NCBI GenBank assembly: GCA_030590185.1
Contig: JAUUZB010000235.1
Span: forward strand, 1 to 6,638
Direction: 5' to 3'
DNA length: 6,638 nt
From: Deltaproteobacteria bacterium
GTDB taxonomy: Bacteria; Myxococcota; XYA12-FULL-58-9; JAUUZB01
The first letter of the stretch is position 1. The number at the start of each line of letters is the position of its first letter. Both the position numbers and the translations under genes were made by a program. The notes under the pieces were generated by a model. That model searched no databases and was not told where the DNA came from. It saw only the letters and a program-made list of their open reading frames with translations. Shown piece by piece: positions 1 to 6,228 of the stretch.

Positions 1-872
1 CCCCCGGGGGGCGTGAAGGTGACCCAAAGGCTGTTGGGCGGCAGCTCCGGGTCGATGGGGTCGCCCACATCCTCCGGTGCGACGACGTGGAGTACCTCGA
101 CGCTGACGGCGGAGGAGGTGGCGTCGTACGCGACGCCATTCAACGCCACCGTCAGCTCATCCGGGTCAACGCCGTCCACGTCCTCGAGTCGGAATCGAAT
201 GATGGCATTGGAGGGTAGTTGATCGAAATGAGCACGGGGACTCGGCTCGTACACCTCAATCCTGCCCTCATCGGTTTCGTCGGTCTCTCCGTCACCGTCG
301 TTGTCCAGGCCATCAACCGCGAGGGGATAGTTGCCCGCCGGATCGAGAATTTCGAAATCGATGATCTTCGGCCCGGCGTTGTAGGCCAAGAATGAGCGCA
401 GGGCGAGAACCCCAAGGACGGAGTCAAAGAAGGTATTGAGGACGAGAATCTGCTCGTAGGTGAGGTCGGAGCCAACGGCGATCCCCTGCATTTCTCGTTG
501 GAGATGCTCGGGGATGAACTCTTCGAGGGCGTAGGCACTCTCGACCAGCAGTCTCTCGCCGAATTGCCCGTCCAGGTATTCGTCATCTTGGTACGCCCAG
601 AGAATACCGGCGATGGCGGGTCTCTCCCGGGCGAGTGAGGGCATCAGTGAGGTGGTCAACATCTGCGCGTAGAAGGCGCGGATTTTGCTCCCGAGTTGTT
701 CGCCGTGGGCTAGCCCGCGGTCGTAGTGATCGCCCTGCAGCTCGACGATTTCCCGGTACGGTGGGGGTTCGGGTTCGCTGCAACCCACGAGGGTCGCAAC
801 GCACAGGCCCATGGCCAGCGCAGAACAGGAGAGTTTGGACACGCTAGGGGTGTTGCGCACAGACGCTGTCAT
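1..872 (-). CDS. Lipoprotein, C45/acyltransferase-like Ntn hydrolase N-terminal part (3' end outside window)
   Basis: The reading frame is open from an ATG at 872-870 to the left edge, giving 290 complete codons and no stop, so the C-terminus is missing. Residues 1-31 form a lipoprotein signal: basic residues R6 and K13, a hydrophobic stretch, then the lipobox LVGC with C31 as the lipidated cysteine. The mature part begins with a Pro/Glu-rich tether. Residues 44-72 (GDHYDRGLAHGEQLG and following) and 127-150 (EMQGIAVGSDLTYEQILVLN) resemble the two conserved N-terminal blocks of C45-type Ntn hydrolases (acyl-CoA:6-APA acyltransferase-like), which normally precede an autoproteolytic nucleophile cysteine. 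No cysteine appears after C31 in the visible part. Instead, residues 187-201 form an Asp-rich DxDxDG calcium-type repeat, followed at about 222-290 by an Ig-like segment. The ATG lacks a clear Shine-Dalgarno. The substrate cannot be predicted. The lipoprotein call is firm; the family call is moderate. Confidence 0.72.
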   Translation of the reverse strand, partial: MTASVRNTPSVSKLSCSALAMGLCVATLVGCSEPEPPPYREIVELQGDHYDRGLAHGEQLGSKIRAFYAQMLTTSLMPSLARERPAIAGILWAYQDDEYLDGQFGERLLVESAYALEEFIPEHLQREMQGIAVGSDLTYEQILVLNTFFDSVLGVLALRSFLAYNAGPKIIDFEILDPAGNYPLAVDGLDNDGDGETDETDEGRIEVYEPSPRAHFDQLPSNAIIRFRLEDVDGVDPDELTVALNGVAYDATSSAVSVEVLHVVAPEDVGDPIDPELPPNSLWVTFTPPG

Positions 873-954
873 CGTGGACTAAAGGGTATATGGAATTCGC
901 CCCGCGTCGCCACCACTTCCCCGGCAACAGTTGGCGCAACGCGTCAGATCATCC

Positions 955-1012
955 CCGCCGGTACCAGCCACGCCACCCACACACCCCGCACCCCGCCGGT
1001 ACCGCCGGTTCC
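955..1012. repeat. Three short direct repeats, CCGCCGGTACC type
   Basis: CCGCCGGTACC occurs exactly at 955-965 and 993-1003, and the match extends to 13 bases (CCCCGCCGGTACC at 953-965 and 991-1003). A third copy with one change, CCGCCGGTTCC, lies at 1002-1012, overlapping the second by two bases. GGTACC inside the first two copies is itself palindromic. The location between two divergent start codons suggests a protein-binding site, but short GC-rich repeats can arise by chance in this composition. Confidence 0.5.
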
Positions 1013-1142
1013 GATCCTCCCGCGACAGCTGCCCCAACACCGAACGACGACAGCACGCAGTTACGTTTGCAGGAACCGGGCCGGCCCCAACTCCTCGATC
1101 TTCCGCCGTTCACCGCGCCTCGCCTAATTCGAAAACGTAGTC

Positions 1143-1148
1143 TATGAT
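1143..1148 (+). promoter_or_regulatory. Candidate -10 element (TATGAT) of a leaderless promoter
   Basis: TATGAT matches the bacterial -10 consensus at 5 of 6 positions in an otherwise GC-rich region. It ends 6 bases before the ATG at 1155, so initiation at the usual distance would fall on or beside the start codon. There is no Shine-Dalgarno sequence between it and the ATG. The corresponding -35 position (about 1120-1125, TCGCCT) is a poor match. Inference from sequence only. Confidence 0.4.
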
Positions 1149-1154
1149 TCAAAC

Positions 1155-2954
1155 ATGAAGCAACGCGAGCAGGTCCCGCGCGAGCAGCGCATGCCGCTCT
1201 ACGTCCGGGTGGTGACTCAGCCGCCCCTGGCGAGCTGCTGGTCGGTAAACATCAGCATGTCTGGCCTCGGCTTGGTGGCGAGCCGTGCCCCGGCCCAGCC
1301 CTTGCCCCGGGAGGGGGACCTTCTCGAGCTCCAGCTCGACCTGCCGGACTCCGGGTCGACCCTGCGCGCCCGGACCGAGGTCACCTGGCGCCACGACGCA
1401 CCCGCGGAGCCGGGCGCCGCGTCCGAGGATCATCCGGTGGCGATCGGAGTGGTCTTTCGAGATCTCGAAGCCGCGGACCGCCTGTTGCTGTCGCGCTATT
1501 TGCACGGCTACCGCTTCCAGGTCGCGGTGGTCCACGCCTCGCCTAGCGAAACGAACGTGATCCGCGCCAGCCTCGACGAAGCAAACGAGCTCCACTTTGC
1601 CGAGGACCGCGCCCGCCTCGCGGAGGTGCTGGCCCGGGGCGACATCGCTGCGGTGGTGGTGTGCGGCGACGACGAACGGACCGCCCTTGGCCTGGTGGAA
1701 CAGATCACCGCCGGCGACGCCGCCCTCCCCCCCGGCATCGCGGCCACCGAAGTCGCGCCGCGGGTCCTCTGTGCGGCGGCGACCCCGGCCGAGCGTCTGG
1801 TTCCTCTGTGGAACGGCGGCAAGCTCTTTCGCGTGCTCGCGCCTCCCCTCCTCCCGGACAGCCTCAGGAGCGCGGTCGCGGCGGCCTGCGGCGAGTATGG
1901 CGTGCGGATCGAGCAGCGCCGGGTCGCCCTCGCCCTCGAACGGGCCCTGTTGCGGGAGCGCGCCCGGGCGAGGCCCCGACGCCGGATCGAGCACGCGGTC
2001 GACGCGCTGGTGGGCTGCGATAGCCCGCCGATGAAAAAAATGCTCGAGGCGGTCCGACTCGTGGCGCCCCATCGCGTTTCGGTTTTGTTCCAGGGTGAGA
2101 CCGGCAGCGGCAAGGAGGTCGCGGCCCGCACCCTGCATGCCCTCAACGAGCGGGCCAACGCGCCCTTCGTGGCCCTGGACTGCGGCGCCCTCACCGAGAC
2201 CCTGCTCGAGAGCGAGCTCTTCGGCCACGTCAAGGGATCCTTCACCGGCGCCGGGTCGGATCACCCGGGGCTGTTTGCGATCGCCGAGGGCGGCACCATC
2301 TTCCTCGATGAGATCGAGAACACCACGGCCAACTTCCAGGCCAAGCTCTTACGGGTGCTGGAGACCAGCGAGGTGCGACCGGTGGGCGGCACCAACGTGC
2401 GCAAGGTCGACGTGCGCGTCATCGCGGCCAGCAATCGTGATCGGGCGCAACAGGTCGGGGCCGGCACCTTCCGCGTCGACCTCTACTATCGCCTGAGCCG
2501 GTTCCCCATCGTGGTACCGCCCCTGCGTGAGCGCCGGGAGGACGTGATGCCGCTGGCCGAGCATTTCCGGGAGCTGGCCAACGACAGCTTCGGGCGCCGG
2601 GTCGAAGGCTTCAGCACCGCCGCCACGTCGCAGCTCTGTCGCCACCCTTGGCCGGGTAACGTGCGGGAGCTGCGCAACGTGGTGGAGCGGGCGGTGATCC
2701 TGGCCGACGCAGCGCGCACCATCGACAGCGACCTGCTCCCGACAAACTTCGCTGGCCGGGGCCCAGGCGCCACGGTTGGCGAGCCGGCGAATCTAACCGC
2801 CAGGCTCGACAGCTACGAGCGCGAGGTGATCGCGCGCACCCTGGAGGAGCACGACGGCGTGCTGCGCCGGGCGGCCATGGCGCTGGGCGTCAATCCGGTC
2901 ACCCTCGGACGGCGGGCCAAGCGGCTCGGCCTGTGGCCACCGGCGGGCGGTTGA
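1155..2954 (+). CDS. Sigma54-dependent transcriptional activator with N-terminal PilZ domain
   Basis: This is a 599-residue bacterial enhancer-binding protein that would bind upstream of sigma54 promoters and use ATP hydrolysis to open the polymerase complex. Residues about 9-118 are PilZ-like: NISMSG (32-37) fits the [D/N]xSxxG motif and the segment ends in IGVVF, but the upstream arginine motif reads RxxR (R9, R12) rather than RxxxR, so cyclic-di-GMP binding is uncertain. Residues about 121-250 resemble a receiver fold without the acidic pocket or a clear phospho-acceptor Asp. The AAA+ module starts near 286: Walker A GETGSGKE (314-321), GSFTGA loop (361-366), Walker B FLDE (D385, E386), sensor I N427, FRVDLYYRL (439-447) with arginine fingers R440 and R446, and WPGNVREL. 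Residues about 550-593 are a Fis-type helix-turn-helix. All catalytic motifs are present, so it should be active. The ATG at 1155 includes the whole PilZ start but has no ribosome site; M13 is an alternative. The ECF sigma gene follows closely. Confidence 0.93.
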   Translation: MKQREQVPREQRMPLYVRVVTQPPLASCWSVNISMSGLGLVASRAPAQPLPREGDLLELQLDLPDSGSTLRARTEVTWRHDAPAEPGAASEDHPVAIGVVFRDLEAADRLLLSRYLHGYRFQVAVVHASPSETNVIRASLDEANELHFAEDRARLAEVLARGDIAAVVVCGDDERTALGLVEQITAGDAALPPGIAATEVAPRVLCAAATPAERLVPLWNGGKLFRVLAPPLLPDSLRSAVAAACGEYGVRIEQRRVALALERALLRERARARPRRRIEHAVDALVGCDSPPMKKMLEAVRLVAPHRVSVLFQGETGSGKEVAARTLHALNERANAPFVALDCGALTETLLESELFGHVKGSFTGAGSDHPGLFAIAEGGTIFLDEIENTTANFQAKLLRVLETSEVRPVGGTNVRKVDVRVIAASNRDRAQQVGAGTFRVDLYYRLSRFPIVVPPLRERREDVMPLAEHFRELANDSFGRRVEGFSTAATSQLCRHPWPGNVRELRNVVERAVILADAARTIDSDLLPTNFAGRGPGATVGEPANLTARLDSYEREVIARTLEEHDGVLRRAAMALGVNPVTLGRRAKRLGLWPPAGG

Positions 2955-2984
2955 GTCGGCTGGAGGTCGTTACCGGGGGACTGC

Positions 2985-2988
2985 GAGG
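2985..2988 (+). promoter_or_regulatory. Ribosome binding site supporting the ECF sigma start at 2993
   Basis: GAGG lies 4 bases before the ATG at 2993, a short but usable spacing. The longer frame opens at a GTG at 2933 inside the activator gene and would add 20 residues with no sigma-factor character. The ATG at 2993 is therefore preferred. An in-frame GTG at 3011 with GAGG at 3004-3007 is a further possibility. Confidence 0.45.
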
Positions 2989-2992
2989 CACA

Positions 2993-3604
2993 ATGGTACT
3001 CAAGAGGCACGTGGATCGAGAACGCACAGACCCGGGCGCCCCGGAGTGGGAGCGGGAGCTCCGCCAACGGGCCCACCGCGGCGACACCGACGCCTTTGGC
3101 GAGCTGCTGCGTCAATACCAGAGCCGCGTCTATTCCTTGGTGCGACGGCTGGTGGCGCGAGAGTCGGAGGCGGCGGAGCTGACCCAGGAGGTCTTTCTCC
3201 AGGCCTTCAAATCCCGGCACAGGTTTGACGCTGACCGACCGTTCCGGCCCTGGTTGATCAAGATCGCCATCAACGTCTGTCGCAACCACCGCCGGGCCTC
3301 GGCGCGCCGCGAGTACCCAACCGATCTGCCGGACAGCGCCGAAGCCATGTGGGCGACCGCCTTTCCAGACGGCGAGGACCATGCCGCGCGTCAGGAAACC
3401 GCTCGGTCCCTGAACCTGGCGCTGCAACGGGTCTCCGCCGACGACCGCGCCCTGTTGCTGCTGCGCTTTTGCGAGAGCCTCAACTACGAGGAGCTGCGCT
3501 CGGTTTACGCTCGACCTCAATCGGTCCTCAAGATGCGGGTCCACCGGGCCGTCAAGCGGCTACGCGCCGCGGCCACGGAGATCCTCGAGGAGTCCATGCA
3601 ATGA
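2993..3604 (+). CDS. RNA polymerase ECF-family sigma factor (sigma70 group 4)
   Basis: This 203-residue protein has the two-domain layout and length of an ECF sigma factor, which directs core RNA polymerase to a dedicated promoter set, usually for envelope or stress genes. Residues about 34-101 are region 2: DAFGELLRQYQSRVYSLVRR, then ELTQEVFLQAF and the region 2.3/2.4 part PFRPWLIKIAINVCRNHRR. After a variable linker, residues about 138-193 form region 4, with LNYEELRSVY and SVLKMRVHRAVKRLR as the helix-turn-helix. The turn (ARPQS) departs from the usual LGIS-xGTV form, so its promoter may be unusual. The gene starts 38 bases after the activator stop and overlaps the FecR-domain gene by 4 bases, suggesting one operon and translational coupling. 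The family call is firm; the ECF subgroup and target promoter cannot be told from here. Confidence 0.92.
   Translation: MVLKRHVDRERTDPGAPEWERELRQRAHRGDTDAFGELLRQYQSRVYSLVRRLVARESEAAELTQEVFLQAFKSRHRFDADRPFRPWLIKIAINVCRNHRRASARREYPTDLPDSAEAMWATAFPDGEDHAARQETARSLNLALQRVSADDRALLLLRFCESLNYEELRSVYARPQSVLKMRVHRAVKRLRAAATEILEESMQ
3587..3592 (+). promoter_or_regulatory. Ribosome binding site of the FecR-domain gene
   Basis: GAGGAG lies 8 bases before the ATG at 3601, inside the end of the sigma gene. It fixes the start of the downstream gene at 3601, although its frame is open back to 3349. The upstream extension is simply the sigma gene read in another frame. Confidence 0.7.
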
Positions 3605-4758
3605 CCAACAAGGAACACTGGGAAGCAACCCTCGCCCGGTACCTCGATGGCCAGGCCACCGCCCAAGAGCTCGACGAGCTCGAGCGGGGAGCGCGGGTGA
3701 ACCCCGCGTTGAGGCGTGCCATCGAGCAGGGGGAGACGCTGCTCGAGGCCCTGGAGCGCTTGCCCGCCATCGAGCCACCGCGGGATCTGGTGGCCGCGGC
3801 CGAACGCGAGCTGATCGCGCACGGCGGACGGCCTGCCCCGCTCCGGGCCTGGCTGCTCGCGCCGGTGGCGGTGACCGCAATCGTGGCCGTGGTCGTGCTC
3901 GCCGGCTTGCTGTGGTGGAGCGGCGCCGGTCAGCGCCAGGGTGATGACGCGCCAACCATCGCCCCACGCTGGATGGTGGCCACCGCGGTCAACGGCAAGG
4001 TGTGGGTGGAGAGCGCTGGCGTGCGACGGGAGGCTTTTGTCGGTGACGTGGTCAAGGCCAACAGCCGCATCGAAACCGAGGCCGAGGCCGAGCTGACCCT
4101 GGCGTTGGGCAAGGGTGTCGAAGTGACCCTCGAGGAGCAGAGTCGCATCGGCGTCATCGCGGTGAACCCACGGTTTGCCTCCCTGTTGGTCGAGCATGGC
4201 CTGGTCGCGGCCTCCTCGGATGGCCGCTCGCCCCTGGAGCTGCGGTTGCGCGGAGCCCTGCACACGGTCCGCATCGAGCTCGGTGAGGCGCGCCTGCTGC
4301 ACGCCCCAGAGGGCACCTCCGCCGTGGCCTGCGCGGCGGGCACGGTGGCGGTCAACGAGCAACAGCTCAACGCCGGTTTCCTCATCGATCTGCGCCCGGG
4401 TCTGATGGGCGAGGCCCGCCCGATCCCGGCGAGCCTGGAGCTGGCCATGGACCGGGTGGCGCCGCTGCCCAAGGGCACGGTCACGGTCAACCTGAGCGGT
4501 GAGACCAACGTCGGCGCCGAGTTGCGCATCAACGGCGAGCGGGTGAAGGTCGGTCCGGACGGCCGCTTCACCTTCGCCCTGGACCTCGAGGCGGACGCCG
4601 GTCAGATCGTCGCGCTGGTCCGGGACGTGTTGAGCCGCCGACAGGAGCTGCGCCTCGCCCTCGAGACCGCGACGCCGCGGCCCGCGGTCCCGACCGCGCC
4701 GAGCACACCGATCGAGATGGAGTGGGAGTGGGTGGATCCCGGGGAGGAGCCTGGCTAA
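3601..4758 (+). CDS. Membrane-anchored FecR-domain protein, putative anti-sigma regulator
   Basis: This 385-residue protein probably controls the ECF factor encoded just upstream. Residues 1-75 are predicted cytoplasmic and helical (ARYLDGQATAQELDELERG at 12-30), like the N-terminal part of anti-sigma/FecR proteins, but lack the HxxxCxxC zinc motif. A single membrane span lies at about 84-106 (WLLAPVAVTAIVAVVVLAGL), preceded by R77 and R82, which favours a cytoplasmic N-terminus. The FecR domain starts at about residue 124 and includes NGKVWVESAG, the VGDVVKANSRIETEAEAELTL region and GKGVEVTLEEQSRI. A second beta-rich segment at about 292-355 (GAELRINGERVKVGPDGRFTF) looks like an Ig or glucodextranase-B type domain. 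The C-terminus is Pro/Glu-rich. The start is set by GAGGAG at 3587-3592 and the ATGA overlap with the sigma stop. Whether it inhibits or activates sigma is unknown, since FecR proteins can do both. Confidence 0.85.
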   Translation: MTNKEHWEATLARYLDGQATAQELDELERGARVNPALRRAIEQGETLLEALERLPAIEPPRDLVAAAERELIAHGGRPAPLRAWLLAPVAVTAIVAVVVLAGLLWWSGAGQRQGDDAPTIAPRWMVATAVNGKVWVESAGVRREAFVGDVVKANSRIETEAEAELTLALGKGVEVTLEEQSRIGVIAVNPRFASLLVEHGLVAASSDGRSPLELRLRGALHTVRIELGEARLLHAPEGTSAVACAAGTVAVNEQQLNAGFLIDLRPGLMGEARPIPASLELAMDRVAPLPKGTVTVNLSGETNVGAELRINGERVKVGPDGRFTFALDLEADAGQIVALVRDVLSRRQELRLALETATPRPAVPTAPSTPIEMEWEWVDPGEEPG

Positions 4759-4773
4759 GGGCCCCCCGTTTTT
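4740..4773 (+). terminator. Possible intrinsic terminator of the plus-strand operon
   Basis: CGGGG (4740-4744) can pair with CCCCG (4764-4768), which is followed directly by five T residues (4769-4773). The stem is only 5 base pairs and the loop of 19 bases is long, so it is weak by usual rules. The position between two convergent genes, right at the plus-strand stop codon, makes it plausible. Confidence 0.35.
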
Positions 4774-6188
4774 CAGTCGAAGAACAGGTGGTAGCCGACC
4801 CGGATGGACGGGCCGCCGGCGGAGCTGATCCCGGTCAAGCTCTGGTCGAGCCCGGTGAACCCGATGCCCAGCTCAGCGGCCAGCGCCCCCGGGCCCAGGG
4901 CCCACTCGACCCCGCCGGCCAGGCCCGCGCCGACCCCGAAGCTGGTGTCCTTGTCGATGCCTAGGGGGGAGGTCGCCTCGCCACTGACCTCGGCGTGGTA
5001 GATGGCGATACGAACATCCAGCTCCGCATAAAAATTGAGCTCGCTCTTTGGGGGTAGGAACCGGATCAACAGGCCGAGGTCAAAGAGGATACGGTGCAGG
5101 GTGAGGTCGAAGGAGTAAGAACCATCCCCGGGCAAGCGGCTGTCGCTGCCAGCGCCGCTGCTCCGGGACAGGCTGTAGTCGACACCGGCGACCAGGGCCA
5201 GGCGCTGATCGGGCGTGGGCAGCAGGAAACCGACCTGCGCCCCGACGACGAAGAAGGTATCGAGCCCAGTGTAGACCTGCGGAAACGAGGCGCCGGCTTC
5301 GAGGGCAAGGGTGTCCGGGAGGAGTAGGTCGGCAAACGAAGGGGCATCCGATGGCGCTGCCCCAGCCGCCTCGGAACCGGACTCCTGCGTGACCGCGGTC
5401 GCCAGGACCAACCGCTCCTCCACCGCCAGCTCGCCGCAGGTCGCTCGGATGGTGAGCACGGTCGGTGTGGAGCCCGATGCGAGATCAACGCGAAACACCA
5501 GGGTTGACCCGCCGACCACCGGCACGATGGCCTCCGCCTCGCCAGTCTCAGCGGTCACCACCTCCACGGCGCAGCCGGCCGGTACCGGCGCCCCGGAGTC
5601 CCGGTACAACACCAGGTGAGCGCCGAGGTCCTCCCGCGCGGCGCGCAGTCCCCACACCCGTAGGGCGTCCCGGGGGCCGAGCTGCTGTACTTGCTCGACG
5701 TCACCCCCGGGCCCGTTGTTGCGGCGAATCACCGCCTCGACACCGATGCCAGCGGGGACCGGGACCGTGAGCTGGGCGCGGCCACTCGCCTCGGCCTGGG
5801 CGCTCCCCAGGGTTCCCTCGCTGCTGCGCAGCTCCACCGTTGAGCCCGGCTCCGCCTTGACCAACAGGCGCAAACGCCGGGCCACGGCCAGGGTCGTGAA
5901 GGCGACCTCGCCGGTGCGGAGATCGACCACCCCGGCTGCCAATCGACGCGGCGTCGCTGGTACGGGTACCCGCCAGTTCGTGACCCAATCTGAGTCACGG
6001 GCGGTGAGGGCGCTGATCTCACCCGCCTCGACCAGGAGAATCAAATCAGCGGGGCGCGCGCCGTCGGCGCGGATCACGAGCCGCACGTCGCCACGGTCGA
6101 CGAGCCCCTCCGGCTCCACGCTCAGTTCGAGGGCCCCGGCGCCACCTGTAGACCCGGCGCAGAGCAATACGGTGAGGATACCAATCAT
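4773..6188 (-). CDS. Secreted Ig-like plus outer-membrane beta-barrel protein
   Basis: This 471-residue protein belongs to no named family I recognise. Residues 1-19 are a hydrophobic export signal with a likely AGA cleavage site before L20, but there is no Lys or Arg before the hydrophobic core, which is atypical. Residues about 20-265 are beta-strand-rich with alternating hydrophobic residues, like two or three tandem Ig-like sandwiches. Two cysteines in the last of these (PAGCAVEVV and RATCGEL) could form a disulfide. A Ser/Ala/Glu/Pro linker spans about 266-286. Residues about 290-471 alternate polar and hydrophobic residues with many Gly and aromatic residues (LNFYAELDVRIAIYHAEV, WALGPGALAAELGIGFTG) and end in GYHLFFD, as in outer-membrane barrels. 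No in-frame ATG, GTG or TTG lies between the start and the upstream stop. The next minus-strand gene upstream encodes a related barrel. It is convergent with the FecR-domain gene 14 bases away. Substrate or partner unknown. Confidence 0.8.
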   Translation of the reverse strand: MIGILTVLLCAGSTGGAGALELSVEPEGLVDRGDVRLVIRADGARPADLILLVEAGEISALTARDSDWVTNWRVPVPATPRRLAAGVVDLRTGEVAFTTLAVARRLRLLVKAEPGSTVELRSSEGTLGSAQAEASGRAQLTVPVPAGIGVEAVIRRNNGPGGDVEQVQQLGPRDALRVWGLRAAREDLGAHLVLYRDSGAPVPAGCAVEVVTAETGEAEAIVPVVGGSTLVFRVDLASGSTPTVLTIRATCGELAVEERLVLATAVTQESGSEAAGAAPSDAPSFADLLLPDTLALEAGASFPQVYTGLDTFFVVGAQVGFLLPTPDQRLALVAGVDYSLSRSSGAGSDSRLPGDGSYSFDLTLHRILFDLGLLIRFLPPKSELNFYAELDVRIAIYHAEVSGEATSPLGIDKDTSFGVGAGLAGGVEWALGPGALAAELGIGFTGLDQSLTGISSAGGPSIRVGYHLFFD

Positions 6189-6199
6189 GGGCAGCGGGG

Positions 6200-6228
6200 A
6201 TTGTGCATCCCTAGCCGGGTCAGCTCAA
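6200..6228 (-). promoter_or_regulatory. Weak candidate sigma70-type promoter before the barrel gene
   Basis: On the minus strand TTGAGC (6228-6223) and CACAAT (6205-6200) are separated by exactly 17 bases, each matching consensus at 4 of 6 positions. Initiation would fall only a few bases before the ATG at 6188. The evidence is weak, and co-transcription with the upstream barrel gene is an equal possibility. Confidence 0.25.

Larger units (their letters stand above)
873..1154. other. Divergent intergenic region
   Basis: This 282-base gap lies between the start codons of the lipoprotein gene (minus) and the sigma54 activator gene (plus), so it should hold both promoters. The small open frames in it encode Pro/Arg/Thr-rich low-complexity peptides with no ribosome site and no domain, and I do not call them genes. 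It holds a cluster of CCGCCGGTACC-type repeats and a TATGAT hexamer just before the plus-strand start. On the minus strand TATACC (890-885) sits 12 bases before the lipoprotein ATG and could be a weak -10, without a good -35. I saw no convincing sigma54 -24/-12 element. Confidence 0.6.

Noticed and set aside
152..804. Two minus-strand open frames with their own ATG codons (152-586 and 583-804)
   Set aside because: Both are in other frames of the lipoprotein gene, whose frame gives a lipobox and conserved hydrolase blocks from 872 to the left edge without interruption.
890..1147. Overlapping small plus-strand open frames in the intergenic region
   Set aside because: Their products are Pro/Arg/Thr/His-rich low-complexity peptides with no ribosome binding site.
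2034..2040. Run of seven A residues inside the activator gene as a frameshift or slippage site
   Set aside because: The zero-frame codons read ATG AAA AAA ATG, which is not the X XXY YYZ slippery phase, and the main frame continues intact through all AAA+ motifs.
1149..2264. 371-codon open frame on the minus strand opposite the sigma54 activator
   Set aside because: It is antisense to a gene with complete catalytic motifs, and its own translation is Gly/Arg/Ala-rich without any domain. Long antisense frames are expected in GC-rich coding DNA.
3349..3600. 84-codon upstream extension of the FecR-domain frame
   Set aside because: The extension overlaps the ECF sigma region 4 coding sequence in another frame. 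GAGGAG and the ATGA overlap place the start at 3601.
3517..4362. 281-codon minus-strand open frame opposite the sigma/FecR genes
   Set aside because: It is antisense to two well-supported genes, has His/Arg/Gly-rich low-complexity composition and no recognisable motif.
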